DNA of 64,000 nt from NCBI RefSeq assembly GCF_008930665.1, contig NZ_PQMG01000007.1:59481-123480 (forward strand), read 5' to 3'. Source of the DNA: Corynebacterium sp. 74A. Its GTDB lineage: Bacteria > Actinomycetota > Actinomycetes > Mycobacteriales > Mycobacteriaceae. A program made the translations under genes and the position numbers. The number at the start of each line of letters is the position of its first letter. Positions within the stretch are counted from its first letter, which is position 1. Below, in pieces: positions 18,339-28,279 of this stretch. The notes beneath the pieces were generated by a model. The model was not told the origin of the DNA and made no database searches. It saw only the letters and a program-made list of their open reading frames with translations.

Positions 18339-19292
18339 TTAGATCTCCCCTTCCGGACGCTGCGGCGCAGCGGTGGTGGTGTGGGATTGGTATTGCACGG
18401 AGTCGCCGGTGCTGCGCATGAAGGCATCCTCGAGGGAGCCTCGCTGCTCGGTGAGTTCGTGCACGGCCACCCCAATGGAGTAGGCCAGCCCGCCCACCAC
18501 ATCGGTGGTGGTCTCCTGCACCACCAGGATCTCTCGGCCGTGGGGGTCGTGGGAGCGCTCGGCGTGGACATTCTCCTCCTGCAGCGCGGCGGCCAATTCT
18601 TGCGGGTGGTCGGTGCGCACCAGCACCGTCGACTGCGCGGATTGGCGGATGAAGTCCTCGGTGGGGGAATCCGAGACGAGCCGGCCGCGACCAATCACCA
18701 GCAGGTGATCGGCGGTCTGGGACATCTCGGAGAGCAGGTGGGAGCTGACGAGGATGGTACGGCCCTCCTCGGCCAGGGAGCGCAGGAAGGTGCGCACCCA
18801 GCGGATACCTTCCGGATCCAAGCCATTGACCGGCTCATCGAGCAGGAGATACTCCGGATCGCCCAGCAGCGCCCCGGCAAGACCCAGGCGCTGTGCCATA
18901 CCGAGGGAAAAGCCCCCCGCCTTGCGGCCCGCGACATCGCTCAGCCCCACGAGCCCTAGTACCTCGTCGACGCGGCGGGTATCGATGCCATTGGAGGCCG
19001 CCATCCAGCGCAGGTGATTCGCCGCGCTGCGCTTGGGGTGCACCGCCTTCGCATCCAGCAGCGAGCCCACCGTGCGCAGCGGATTCTCTAGCTCGGCGTA
19101 GGTGCGCCCATTGATCGTGGCCTGCCCAGAGCTGGGGATATCCAGTCCCAGAATCATGCGCAGCGTGGTGGATTTGCCGGCGCCATTTGGCCCCAGGAAT
19201 CCGGTAACGACGCCAGGCTTCACGCTGAACGTGAGATTATCCACCGCCAGCGTGGAGCCATAGCGTTTGCTCAGCCCAGTTACTTCAATCAT
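18339..19292 (-). CDS. ABC transporter ATPase (multidrug/bacitracin-export type)
   Basis: 317 residues. Walker A GPNGAGKSTT at ~36-45, Q-loop region near residue 85, signature FSLGMAQRLGLA (degenerate LSGGQ), Walker B YLLLDEPVNGLDPEG and switch His in SSHLLSEM. The last ~100 residues form the accessory domain usual in this subfamily. It is the first gene of a two-gene unit with the permease and faces the NUDIX gene on the same strand about 45 bp upstream. Confidence 0.93.
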   Translation of the reverse strand: MIEVTGLSKRYGSTLAVDNLTFSVKPGVVTGFLGPNGAGKSTTLRMILGLDIPSSGQATINGRTYAELENPLRTVGSLLDAKAVHPKRSAANHLRWMAASNGIDTRRVDEVLGLVGLSDVAGRKAGGFSLGMAQRLGLAGALLGDPEYLLLDEPVNGLDPEGIRWVRTFLRSLAEEGRTILVSSHLLSEMSQTADHLLVIGRGRLVSDSPTEDFIRQSAQSTVLVRTDHPQELAAALQEENVHAERSHDPHGREILVVQETTTDVVGGLAYSIGVAVHELTEQRGSLEDAFMRSTGDSVQYQSHTTTAAPQRPEGEI

Positions 19293-19337
19293 GTAGCACA
19301 GTGTGGCACAGCCCCGCCCGCAGTGCTAGGGCTGCCC

Positions 19338-19826
19338 TTAGCTTGTCGACGCCATCCCGCCGGCAGCGATCACCGAACGCATCAAGGGAAGCGACTCCGC
19401 GAAAGCCGACATGAGCGGATAGGACTCCAGCGCGGCCAAGGGCACCCAGCGCAGCTCCACGGATTCCTCATTGCCGGCGGTGGGCAGCGGCTGCGGGCAG
19501 GTGGCCAGCACCTGGGTGTAGCTCCAGCCAGACACATACGGCCCCGCCGTGGTGATGGCGTCGACCACCTGCACCTGCGCGGTATCGATACTGGTTTCCT
19601 CGCGAGCCTCACGCAACGCGGCCGCCACCGCGGTTTCGTGGGAATCCCGCGCCCCGCCCGGCAGGGCCCAGGTTCCGCCCTCGGCCGTCCACTGGGCGCG
19701 GTGCTGCAGCAATACCCGGGGCGCGGTGTGGGGCGAGGCAATGAGAAAAAGCCCCGCCGCGCCAAAGAGTCCCCAGCGCCGCGAGCCATCGGGGGCAAGG
19801 CTCCAACCGTTTCCGTCTCCATCCAT
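19338..19826 (-). CDS. NUDIX hydrolase
   Basis: 162 residues. The Nudix box is complete: G, five residues, E, seven residues, then REAREET (LPGGARDSHETAVAAALREAREETS, split over ~residues 56-80). It hydrolyses a nucleoside diphosphate linked to another group; the substrate is open. It begins with WGLFGAAGLFL after a short leader. TACACT on this strand sits 7 bp before the ATG, another apparent leaderless start. Divergent from glnX. Confidence 0.9.
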   Translation of the reverse strand: MDGDGNGWSLAPDGSRRWGLFGAAGLFLIASPHTAPRVLLQHRAQWTAEGGTWALPGGARDSHETAVAAALREAREETSIDTAQVQVVDAITTAGPYVSGWSYTQVLATCPQPLPTAGNEESVELRWVPLAALESYPLMSAFAESLPLMRSVIAAGGMASTS

Positions 19827-19885
19827 GTTCGCGAGTGTAGTTCGAGTACTGGGTATGGCGAGATATCCTCGCTAGACTTGTGGAT

Positions 19886-21340
19886 ATGACTCTTTCCGGT
19901 ACGGGCCAGAAAGCCGGCCCCACGGGTGACAGCGTGGCAGAGGCTGTCACGGAGTTGAGGGCGACGTCGACAAGCGAAGGCGATGCCTGGCTCGATCAGC
20001 CAGAACCCGCCGAACGGCGATTCGCCGACGTCACCCGCGAATTGGTGGATGTGCCGCTGCTGCAACTGCGGCGCTTTATTCGCTTCGTGGGCACCCCGCC
20101 TGGGCTTATGACGCTGATGTGCGTCATCCTCAGCGTGGCGCTGCTGGCGGCGGGGCTGTCGATCGCGCGCTCCTCCGAGGATCAAGAGCGCGATCTGAAT
20201 CAGCTGCTCGACCATGTGGAGCCCATGAGTTATTCGGCGCTGAATCTCTATACCTCGCTCTCCATCGCCGATACCTCCGCCACCACCGGCTTTGTGGAGA
20301 ATCGCGCCGGCTCGCCGCGGGTGCGGGAGCGCTACAATGATGCGATTTCGCAGGCCAGTATCGCCGCGGCGCAGACCATGGGGGAGGTACGCGATAGCAA
20401 TAGCGAGGAAATGCGCCTGCTGGCCGCTATCAATCAGAAACTGCCGGTCTACACCGGGCTGATCGAAACCGCCCGAGCGAACTACAACATGGGTAACCCA
20501 GTGGGCACGGCCTATCTGGCCGAGGCCTCGAGCCTCATGCGCAGCGAGATCCTACCCAATGCCTCGCGGCTCTACGAGCTCACCTCGGCCACGGTGGCCG
20601 AGCAGCAGCAGGACCTCACCCGCCCCCAATGGGTGCCGATCTCTGGGCTGGTGGCTGCGTTTGTGCTGCTGGTGCTGGCGCAGGCGTGGCTTTATAACCG
20701 CACCCGCCGCATCCTCAACCGTGGTTTTGCCGCTGCCACCGTGCTCATGCTCGCCGCACTGCTGTGGGTGGGATCGGCCAATTGGGCCACGTGGAATGCT
20801 GGGCAGCAGGGCTTTAATAAAGCGGCCGGGCCGATGAGTGAATTAACCAATGCGCGTATCGCCGCGCAGCAGGCCCGCACCAAAGAAACCTTGGCGTTGG
20901 TGCGGCGCCAATCCGTGGCCGATAATGCCACTCTGTTCTATGCCAGCATGGACCGCATCGATAACGCGATCGACAGCTATCGCTCCTCGCCCCTGCTGGA
21001 CTCCGCGCAAGATCAGATGGCCACCAACCGAGCCGAGCAGTCCGTGGAGCAGTGGCGGGTGTATCACGAGCGGCTGCGCGACGCCCAGTCCTCCGGCAAC
21101 TATGACACCGCCCTCGATGTGACCCTCGGTAATCATCCCCGCTCCGCGGCCACCGCCTTCGATGAGCTCGATGCAAACCTCTCCACGCTCATCAGCGATG
21201 CCCGCGCCACCATGCGCGACTATATTGCCGATGGCCTGCGCGCCACCCGCCTGCTCGCCATCATGGTGAGTATCTGCTCCGTGCTCTCTGTGGTACTGGT
21301 GTGGATAGGTATTCGCCCCCGACTCTTGGAGTTCCTCTGA
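19886..21340 (+). CDS. glnX: GlnX, membrane protein of the GlnH-GlnX-PknG amino-acid sensing pathway
   Basis: 484 residues with four hydrophobic segments: ~residues 70-92, ~250-270, ~280-300 and ~460-480. They enclose two helical extracytoplasmic regions (~95-245 and ~300-455). This arrangement is that of the corynebacterial and mycobacterial GlnX, known to pass aspartate/glutamate status from lipoprotein GlnH to kinase PknG. I choose ATG 19886, which has TAGACT 7 bp upstream; a GTG two codons earlier is in frame. It overlaps glnH by one base. Synteny with glnH and pknG makes the call firm. Confidence 0.92.
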   Translation: MTLSGTGQKAGPTGDSVAEAVTELRATSTSEGDAWLDQPEPAERRFADVTRELVDVPLLQLRRFIRFVGTPPGLMTLMCVILSVALLAAGLSIARSSEDQERDLNQLLDHVEPMSYSALNLYTSLSIADTSATTGFVENRAGSPRVRERYNDAISQASIAAAQTMGEVRDSNSEEMRLLAAINQKLPVYTGLIETARANYNMGNPVGTAYLAEASSLMRSEILPNASRLYELTSATVAEQQQDLTRPQWVPISGLVAAFVLLVLAQAWLYNRTRRILNRGFAAATVLMLAALLWVGSANWATWNAGQQGFNKAAGPMSELTNARIAAQQARTKETLALVRRQSVADNATLFYASMDRIDNAIDSYRSSPLLDSAQDQMATNRAEQSVEQWRVYHERLRDAQSSGNYDTALDVTLGNHPRSAATAFDELDANLSTLISDARATMRDYIADGLRATRLLAIMVSICSVLSVVLVWIGIRPRLLEFL

Positions 21341-22356
21341 TGCGCCCGCCCGCACCGCACCGCCGCCTTCTGGCGCTGGGCCTTGTTCTGAGCGCCGGGA
21401 TCGCCGGGTGCTCCGATGTGGAACCCGAGCGCAACCCCGCCCCCACGTGGGTGCAGGAGCTGGCGCATGAACAGCGCTCCTTTCCCGCCGGCGCCCAGTG
21501 GGAAAAGGCCGGCAGCCAGCCGCCGGTGCAGGTAGACGAAGCCGAGAGCTTTGCCTCCCTGCGCCCCGATAAGCGCACCCCCGAGGAGCGCGTTCCGGAC
21601 ATTGTGCAGCGCGGCTATCTGATCGTGGGCGTAGACCAATCCCAGAACCTGCTCTCCTACCGCGATCCCGCCACGGGGGAACTCTCCGGTTTCGAGATAG
21701 ACCTCGCGCGGGAGATCGCCCGCGATATCTTCGACGATCCCGATGCCGTAGATTTTCGCTTCATCGACGCCTCTGATCGGGTCTCGGCGCTGGATAGCGG
21801 CACCGTGGACATGGTGATCCGTACCATGACGATCACCCCCAAACGCCAGGGGAAGGTGGAGTTCTCGGCGCCCTATTTCACCTCCCAAACTCGGGTGCTG
21901 GTGCACAAGGGCTCCGGTACCACGGGGGTGGACTCACTCCATGGGCGCAGCGTCTGCGTAGTGGACGAGTCCACGGCACTGCAGCACACCCGCACCTATG
22001 CGCCCAACGCCGATATTCTGCGCGTGCGGAACTGGGCGGATTGCCTCGTGGCCCTGCAACAGGACCAGGTGGATGCCGTGGTGGGGGATGATTCGATTCT
22101 CGCCGGCATCGCCGCCCAAGACCCCACCACGGAGATCGTGGGCCGGCCCATTGATAAGGAAAGCTATGGGGTGGGCATCCCGCCGGCCGAGAAAGGCCAC
22201 GACACCACGGGGCTGGTGCGGCAAGTCAATTCCACGATCGAGCGCATTATCAGCGATGGCACGTGGCAAGACATGTATGCGCAGACCCTCGGCCCCTACC
22301 AAACCTCGGTGTCTCCGCCCACGCCCCACTATGTGGATGAGGAGGGAGAACGCTGA
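21340..22356 (+). CDS. glnH: GlnH, glutamate/aspartate-binding lipoprotein
   Basis: 338 residues. The signal peptide ends in lipobox IAGC (lipidated Cys24). A family 3 solute-binding fold follows: GYLIVGVDQSQNLLSYRDPATGEL..FEIDLAREIA, then DMVIRTMTITPKRQGKVEFSAPYF and a second lobe from ~residue 195 with DAVVGDDSILAGIA. No amino-acid permease genes adjoin, so it is a sensor rather than an importer subunit. It delivers the amino-acid signal to GlnX. Overlaps both neighbours by one base, so the three genes form an operon. Confidence 0.95.
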   Translation: MRPPAPHRRLLALGLVLSAGIAGCSDVEPERNPAPTWVQELAHEQRSFPAGAQWEKAGSQPPVQVDEAESFASLRPDKRTPEERVPDIVQRGYLIVGVDQSQNLLSYRDPATGELSGFEIDLAREIARDIFDDPDAVDFRFIDASDRVSALDSGTVDMVIRTMTITPKRQGKVEFSAPYFTSQTRVLVHKGSGTTGVDSLHGRSVCVVDESTALQHTRTYAPNADILRVRNWADCLVALQQDQVDAVVGDDSILAGIAAQDPTTEIVGRPIDKESYGVGIPPAEKGHDTTGLVRQVNSTIERIISDGTWQDMYAQTLGPYQTSVSPPTPHYVDEEGER

Positions 22357-24689
22357 TGAGCGATGAAGACTATCCCGTCATGGGCACCGAGGCCGTGCCC
22401 TTTGACCCCTTCGCGGACGATGGCGAGGAGGAGCAGGAGCTCGATTCCGATAGCTCCATTCAGGCGCTGCTCGCGGACCTCGGGGCGCTGCGCGATGGGC
22501 CGAATCAGCCCACCGCCCCCACCAAAGTGCAGGACGACCCCTCCGAGCGCAGCCGCCGCGAGGCGCTGTCCACCTTCCGCGAGCGGCGCACCCATACCCG
22601 TGTGGGCCGGCTGGTGGCCGAGGGCATGGTGCAACTTCCCTTCGTGCCCTTGCACGATCCCGAACGGGCCCTCATTGACCCCAGCGAGGACATCGCCAAC
22701 GGCACCGAGCCGCCCGCGCTCAGCCCCGGCGATGTGGTGGCCAACCAGTACACCGTGCTGGGCGTGATCGCCCACGGCGGCATGGGCTGGGTGTATCTCG
22801 CCGAGGACAGCAACGTCTCGGGCCGCTGGGTGGTGCTCAAAGGCATGATGGTGGAGACCTCGCACCCCTCGCAGGGGGTGGCCGAGGCCGAGCGCGAATT
22901 CTTGGCGGATATCACCCACCCGGCGATTGTGAAGATCTTCAACTTCATCGACGATCCGCGGGTGGATGGCGGCTTCATTGTGATGGAGTTCGTGGGCGGG
23001 CCCTCGCTGCGGGACCGGGCGAAGCGCTCCGGCGGCACCATCGATATCGACGTGGCCATCGGCTATATCCTCGAAGTGCTGCCGGCGCTGGCCTATCTGC
23101 ACTCCCGCGGCGTGGTGTACAACGACCTCAAGCCGGATAACATCATCGTCGCCGAGGACCAAGTCAAGCTTATTGATCTCGGCGCGGTCTCCGGCATCGG
23201 GGCCTTCGGCTATATCTATGGCACCAAGGGTTTTCAGGCCCCCGAGGTCGCCACCGAGGGGCCATCGGTGGCCTCGGACATCTACACCATCGGACGCACC
23301 CTGGCCGCGCTCACACTGCCCCTGCCGATGAGCGAGGGCGTGTACGAGCCAGGGATCCCCTCCCCCACCGCGGAACCGCTGCTGCGCCGCTACTTGAGCT
23401 TCTACCGGCTGCTGCTGCGCTGTACCCACGAGGATCCCGCCCAGCGCTTCACGGACATCTCCCAGCTGGAAATCCAGCTCTATGGTGTGCTGCGGGAAAT
23501 CCTCGCCATTCGCGATGACATCCAATACCCCTCGCACCATTCGGCCTTTTCCCCGCAGCGTACAACCTTCGGCACCAAGCATCTGGTGTTCCAAACCGAT
23601 CAGCTCATTGATGGCGTGGACCGCACGGTGCGCATCACCCCGGACGAGGTGATCTCGGCGCTACCGGTGCCACTGATTGATCGTTCCGATCCTGGGGCGG
23701 CGCTGCTCTCGGGTAGCTCCTATTCCGAGCCCACAGAGACCCTGGAGACCCTCCACCAAGCCATGCAGTCTAGCGAGTATGAACACTCCACCGAGATCCC
23801 CCTCGGGGTGGTGCGCGCCCTTTTGGACTTGGGTTTCCGGGACGAGGCGAAATCCTGGCTGGAGTCGCTGGAAGAACGACTCGGCAACGATTGGCGCCAC
23901 CAGTGGTTTTCTGGGGTGACCACCATGCTCACCGGGGATCTCTTGGCCGCGCAACGGCATTTCAACCAAGTGCTGCACATCCTGCCCGGGGAGCCGGCGC
24001 CGAAGCTGGCGCTGGCGGCGGTCAATGACATGCTGCTGCAGGAAAGCTCCCACGACCATGTCGCCCTGCTCAGCGACACCGCGCTGAAGGCCGCGCTCCT
24101 CGGCCCCGATGCGGCGGAGGTGACACCGGAGCAGATGAGCTCCATTAGCGATGACTGGAACTATGTCACGAGCGTGCCGGCGAAGCTGCGCTTTCACACT
24201 ATTCAGCTCTATCAACTGGTGTGGGCCACCAACCCCACTACGGTGAGTTCGGCCTTCGGCCTGGCCCGGCAGCTCTATGCCGAGGGCCAGACCAACTTGG
24301 CGGTGGCGGCGCTCGATCGGGTACCGCAGGCCTCACGGCATCAGCGTATGGCGCAGCTGAGCACCATCATGATGCTCATTTCTGGGGAATCCACCGAGTC
24401 CGCCATCCGCCGCGCCGCCCGCCGCTTGGAACAGATCCCCACCAACGAGCCCCGCTACCTACAGCTCCAGGCTGCAGTCACGGCCGCCGGGCTCTACTGG
24501 CTGCGTAGCAATGACCTCAGTGAGGCATGCTCGCCCAATGAGCTTTTCGACGACCCCTTCACCCAAACCGGTCTGCGCTACGGCCTTGCTCGCTGGCTCC
24601 GTGGCCTGGCCCGCAGCGCCCACCACACCCTGCATCGCTATGAGCTCATCGACATGGCCAATAAAGTGCGCCCCACCACTTGGCTGTAG
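22356..24689 (+). CDS. pknG: serine/threonine protein kinase PknG
   Basis: 777 residues, soluble. The kinase domain (~130-390) has the glycine loop AHGGMGWVYLAED, Lys162, YNDLKPDN with catalytic Asp257, and DLGA in place of DFG (274-277). The C-terminal ~370 residues are helical TPR repeats. Unlike M. tuberculosis PknG, the N-terminal ~125 residues contain no CxxC pairs, so no rubredoxin-like metal site. In C. glutamicum PknG phosphorylates OdhI and so relieves inhibition of 2-oxoglutarate dehydrogenase. Last gene of the glnX-glnH-pknG operon. Confidence 0.96.
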   Translation: MSDEDYPVMGTEAVPFDPFADDGEEEQELDSDSSIQALLADLGALRDGPNQPTAPTKVQDDPSERSRREALSTFRERRTHTRVGRLVAEGMVQLPFVPLHDPERALIDPSEDIANGTEPPALSPGDVVANQYTVLGVIAHGGMGWVYLAEDSNVSGRWVVLKGMMVETSHPSQGVAEAEREFLADITHPAIVKIFNFIDDPRVDGGFIVMEFVGGPSLRDRAKRSGGTIDIDVAIGYILEVLPALAYLHSRGVVYNDLKPDNIIVAEDQVKLIDLGAVSGIGAFGYIYGTKGFQAPEVATEGPSVASDIYTIGRTLAALTLPLPMSEGVYEPGIPSPTAEPLLRRYLSFYRLLLRCTHEDPAQRFTDISQLEIQLYGVLREILAIRDDIQYPSHHSAFSPQRTTFGTKHLVFQTDQLIDGVDRTVRITPDEVISALPVPLIDRSDPGAALLSGSSYSEPTETLETLHQAMQSSEYEHSTEIPLGVVRALLDLGFRDEAKSWLESLEERLGNDWRHQWFSGVTTMLTGDLLAAQRHFNQVLHILPGEPAPKLALAAVNDMLLQESSHDHVALLSDTALKAALLGPDAAEVTPEQMSSISDDWNYVTSVPAKLRFHTIQLYQLVWATNPTTVSSAFGLARQLYAEGQTNLAVAALDRVPQASRHQRMAQLSTIMMLISGESTESAIRRAARRLEQIPTNEPRYLQLQAAVTAAGLYWLRSNDLSEACSPNELFDDPFTQTGLRYGLARWLRGLARSAHHTLHRYELIDMANKVRPTTWL

Positions 24690-24786
24690 AGGCCACGAGG
24701 CGGCCCGTGGATAGGCACAGCCGCACCACCCCATAGAGGGGAAAACCAACAGGCCACGCCGGATTCTCTCGCATCCCCCACAGGTA

Positions 24787-25317
24787 ATGTTTGACTTAGC
24801 TCACTACCGAAAGCAACCTCCGGAAACCACGCGCCACAGGGCGATTCGGATACTCAACCGTTTGGGATACTCGCTATCCTCCAAGAACCACAAGGAGAAC
24901 GTTCAGCCGATGCTACGTGAAGGGCCACTCATCTCAGGTTCCTTTTTCGCCCTGGCCTGCGCCCTGCTTGGTATTTCTGCGGCCATCACGGTAAAAGAAG
25001 AGCTGGATACAGCCAGCAAGGTCCACAACGGCGGTCTGCCCTATTCCGTGTGTTTTCTTCTCGCGGGCTTGAGCGTCACCGCACTCATTGTGTACTCCCT
25101 GTATCTGTCCATCACTGGGTGGTCGACCACGCGCTTCCTCCGAGCAATGTGCCTGACAGTGAGATTCTCTGCGCTGCTGGCGGTGGTCTGCTCCGTGTGG
25201 TTTATCGTGGTCACTGGCCTCTTCAACATGGGGGGAGTACTGGGCATCATGCTCGCCCTCTCCTGCATGTTCTGGGCCAATGGCCTATTCAAGCTACACA
25301 CCCAAGAACACAGCTAA
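24787..25317 (+). CDS. small membrane protein, function unknown
   Basis: I do not recognise it. 176 residues, with four predicted transmembrane segments between residue 48 and the end (ISGSFFALACALLGISAAI; VCFLLAGLSVTALIVYSLYL; FSALLAVVCSVWFIVVTG; GIMLALSCMFWANG). A hydrophilic N-terminus of ~40 residues precedes them. An alternative start is Met42 (24910), which has AAGGAG 12 bp upstream. GC is a little lower than in its neighbours. It sits 97 bp after pknG and ends just before a strong terminator, so it could be cotranscribed with pknG. Confidence 0.6.
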   Translation: MFDLAHYRKQPPETTRHRAIRILNRLGYSLSSKNHKENVQPMLREGPLISGSFFALACALLGISAAITVKEELDTASKVHNGGLPYSVCFLLAGLSVTALIVYSLYLSITGWSTTRFLRAMCLTVRFSALLAVVCSVWFIVVTGLFNMGGVLGIMLALSCMFWANGLFKLHTQEHS

Positions 25318-25324
25318 ATACACG

Positions 25325-25364
25325 ACTGTGGCGGTACCCTTTCGGTACCGCCACAGTGCTTTTT
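25325..25364. terminator. rho-independent terminator, probably bidirectional
   Basis: A perfect 14-bp stem, ACTGTGGCGGTACC and its complement, around the loop CTTTC, followed by GCTTTTT. It lies between the convergent membrane-protein gene and ackA, within a few bases of both stops. Confidence 0.92.
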
Positions 25365-25368
25365 GGTG

Positions 25369-26571
25369 CTAGCTGTTCTGCGCCAATTGATCTGCGTAGC
25401 GGGCGATGGCGAGTTCCTCGTTAGTGGGAACCACAAAAACCTTCACCTGAGAATCATCGGCAGAGATCTCACGCGGGCCGTCATTCGGCAGCTCATTGCG
25501 CTCGGGATCGATCTTGATGCCAAACCACTCGAGGTTCTCTAGCGCATCGGCACGGACGAATTTGTCGTTTTCTCCCACACCGGCAGTGAAGGTAATGGCG
25601 TCCACGCGGCCCAAGGCCACCATGTAGGAGCCGATATAGCGGCGCAGCTGGTGGATGTAGATATTGTAGGCCAGCCAGGCGTCATCATCGCCTTCTTCGA
25701 TGCGCTCGCGCAGCACGCGGAAATCATTCACCCCGGCGATGCCCTTCACACCGGACTTGCGGTTGAGCAGCTCATCGATCTCATCGATGCTCATATTCGC
25801 CTGGCGGGCCAAGTGGAAGACGATGCCGGGATCAATATCACCCGAGCGGGTACCCATCACCAGACCGGCCAGCGGGGTCAGCCCCATGGAGGTGTCGATG
25901 GCCAGCCCGCCGCGAATAGCCGCACAGGAGGCACCATTGCCCAGGTGCAGGGTGATCTGATTGACCATATCGGCGGGTTTATCGAGCAACGCCGGCACAT
26001 GCTGCGACACATATTCGTGACTGGTGCCATGGAAGCCATAGCGGCGCACCCCATACTCGCCAGCTACCTCGTTGTTGATGGCGTAGAGGGCGGCTGCGGG
26101 CGGCAGCGAATGGAAGAAACCGGTGTCGAACACGCCCACGTGCGGGATGTCCGGCAGCAGCGACTGCGCCACCTCGATGCCGTCGATATTCGCCGGGTTA
26201 TGCAGCGGGGCGAGCGGGATGAGATCGCGGACCATGCTGATGACCTCATCGGTGAGGATCACCGGCTGGGAGAACACCAGCCCGCCGTGCACCACGCGGT
26301 GGCCCACTGCGGAGATGTCCACATCCTCAATGCCGCAGCCATGCTCGCGCATGAGGTCGAAGGCCAGCTTCAGCCCCACCGAGTGATCGGGAATCGGCGC
26401 CTCCACCACATGCTTGTCCCCCAGGTGTTTGAGGGTGACGCGGCCGGAGTCCTCCCCGATCTGCTCCACCAGCCCAGAGGCAAAAGGCTCATCTTGGGCG
26501 TGGGAGGCGGGATCCACCAGCTGGAATTTGATGGAGGAGGAGCCAGAGTTAAGAACGAGAGAGTAGCTCAT
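25369..26571 (-). CDS. ackA: acetate kinase
   Basis: 400 residues. It interconverts acetyl phosphate and acetate with ATP. Signature [15 protein letters not shown] at the N-terminus, [19 protein letters not shown] with the active-site Asp, the second signature [14 protein letters not shown] and the nucleotide motif LHLGNGAS. Length is the family norm. It begins 2 bp after the pta stop, so pta-ackA is one operon serving acetate activation and overflow. Confidence 0.98.
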   Translation of the reverse strand: MSYSLVLNSGSSSIKFQLVDPASHAQDEPFASGLVEQIGEDSGRVTLKHLGDKHVVEAPIPDHSVGLKLAFDLMREHGCGIEDVDISAVGHRVVHGGLVFSQPVILTDEVISMVRDLIPLAPLHNPANIDGIEVAQSLLPDIPHVGVFDTGFFHSLPPAAALYAINNEVAGEYGVRRYGFHGTSHEYVSQHVPALLDKPADMVNQITLHLGNGASCAAIRGGLAIDTSMGLTPLAGLVMGTRSGDIDPGIVFHLARQANMSIDEIDELLNRKSGVKGIAGVNDFRVLRERIEEGDDDAWLAYNIYIHQLRRYIGSYMVALGRVDAITFTAGVGENDKFVRADALENLEWFGIKIDPERNELPNDGPREISADDSQVKVFVVPTNEELAIARYADQLAQNS

Positions 26572-26573
26572 AG

Positions 26574-27926
26574 TTAGCGGTGTCCTCCGGTCTGGATGGC
26601 GGTAATGGCCACGGTATTGACGATATCGGGCACCGTCGCGCCGCGGGAAAGATCATTGACGGGTGCGTTCAGCCCCTGGAGCACCGGGCCCACGGCCAGG
26701 GCGCCAGCGGTGCGCTGAATAGCCTTGTAGCTGATATTGCCCGCCTCAAGATCGGGGAAGATCAACACATTCGCCGCGCCGGCCACCGGGGACTCCGGGG
26801 CCTTCTTGGCTGCGACGGAGGCGGTGATGGCGGCGTCGAACTGCAGCGGGCCGTCGATGGATAACTCTGGGTCGATGCCCCGGGCGGCCTCCACGGCAGC
26901 CACGGCGCGATCCACATCGGGGCCGGCACCGGAGGAGCCGGTGGAATAGGACAGCACGGCCACCTTGGGGTCGAGGCCGAATTGGCGGGCGGTGCGCGCG
27001 GAAATCGCGGCGATCTCGCCCAGCTGCTCGGCGGTGGGGTTCAGGTTCACCGCGCAATCGCCCACGGCCCAGATCCGGCCGGGCAGCACCATGAAGAACA
27101 CGGAGGAGACCACGGAGGCATCCGGGGTGGTTTTAATGATCTGCAGGGCGGGACGAATCGTCTCGGCGGTGGTGTGAGCCGCGCCCGAGACCATGCCATC
27201 GGCGTCGCCGCAGTGCACCATCATGGTGGCGAAATAGGAGACGTCCCTCATCTGCTCGCGGGCCTGCTCGATAGTCACGCCCTTCTTGGCGCGCAGCTGA
27301 GCAAACTCGGCGGCATAGTCCTCGGCGCGGGGGGTGGTGAGCGGATTCACCAGCTCGGCGCGGGAGAGATCCAGCCCTGCCGCGGCGGCGCGGGAAGAAA
27401 TATCCTCCGGATCGCCCAGAATGGTCAGCTCGCACACCTCGGCGGCGAGCAGCTGCGCGGCGGCCTGCAACACGCGATCATCATCGCCCTCGGGCAGCAC
27501 GATCCGCGCACCGATGGCGCGGGCCTGCTGCAGCAGGGAGTGCTCGAAGAGCTCGGGGCTCATCACCGGCTCCGTAGCAACTAACTCCTCCTTATTAATA
27601 GAGGCCTCCTCGCCCGACGCGAACACTGCGGCAGCGGGCGCGTGATGGTCGGCTGCTTTTTTGGTGGCCAGCTCGATGGTGGCGGCGGGGGCGTCGGCGA
27701 GCACGAGCAATGGCAGGCCGAGGCCGGCGGCAGCGCGGGCATCAAAATCGAGATCGCCGGTGCCGCACAACAGGGCGTCCTCGGGATAGCTGCTACCGAG
27801 CACGGTGGACAGCTGCGGGGCGCCCTCGATAAGCGATTGGGGCTTAAGGTTGAGATGCTGGGCGAGAAGAGTGGGATCATAGGTGGCGAGATTGACACCA
27901 AGGGCACTCAACAGTACGGCGGTCAT
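26574..27926 (-). CDS. pta: phosphate acetyltransferase
   Basis: 450 residues. Residues ~1-110 are the degenerate P-loop-like N-terminal region seen in corynebacterial Pta. Residues ~125-450 are the catalytic PTA_PTB domain: [50 protein letters not shown] and [16 protein letters not shown]. It exchanges CoA for phosphate between acetyl-CoA and acetyl phosphate. I start at 27926 ([10 protein letters not shown]) with AAGGAAAGG upstream, rather than the 40 codons earlier frame that lacks a ribosome site. Operon with ackA. Confidence 0.97.
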   Translation of the reverse strand: MTAVLLSALGVNLATYDPTLLAQHLNLKPQSLIEGAPQLSTVLGSSYPEDALLCGTGDLDFDARAAAGLGLPLLVLADAPAATIELATKKAADHHAPAAAVFASGEEASINKEELVATEPVMSPELFEHSLLQQARAIGARIVLPEGDDDRVLQAAAQLLAAEVCELTILGDPEDISSRAAAAGLDLSRAELVNPLTTPRAEDYAAEFAQLRAKKGVTIEQAREQMRDVSYFATMMVHCGDADGMVSGAAHTTAETIRPALQIIKTTPDASVVSSVFFMVLPGRIWAVGDCAVNLNPTAEQLGEIAAISARTARQFGLDPKVAVLSYSTGSSGAGPDVDRAVAAVEAARGIDPELSIDGPLQFDAAITASVAAKKAPESPVAGAANVLIFPDLEAGNISYKAIQRTAGALAVGPVLQGLNAPVNDLSRGATVPDIVNTVAITAIQTGGHR

Positions 27927-28279
27927 AATCGAGCCTTTCCTTCTGGCACATCGCTTGTGATTCGTTGTATGTGATTCACCGCATAAGTCTAGCGGCAACG
28001 TAGTACATCTATCGATTAGGCTGCTAAACCTTACTGGGACACACAATACCGGTGCGCGCTGGACATATCAGGCGAGTGCACGCACCTACCCACACTATAT
28101 TTGTGGCGAAACACACACCATGGCGGAGTGAGGCTTGCCTGACACGCCACGACGCAGGCCACTGGCAGTTTGTGTTTGCCCAGCGTAAGGTAAATGCGGA
28201 TTAGCGTCGCCGCCGCCCCCTTTCTCTGCGCCGGCGACGCCGCAGATAACGCCCCCAACCAGCACAAGTGAAGGATACG
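27927..28279. promoter_or_regulatory. divergent control region between pta and fprA
   Basis: 353 bp without a convincing gene. It must hold the promoters of pta-ackA and fprA. TGTG-N8-CACA occurs at 28102-28117, a loose match to the cAMP-regulator GlxR half-site pair, though the inner bases do not match the full consensus. I see no clear RamA or RamB box. Confidence 0.4.

Noticed and set aside
28031..28267. 78-codon minus-strand frame in the pta-fprA gap
   Set aside because: No ribosome site and no promoter signal; the region is better explained as divergent control DNA.
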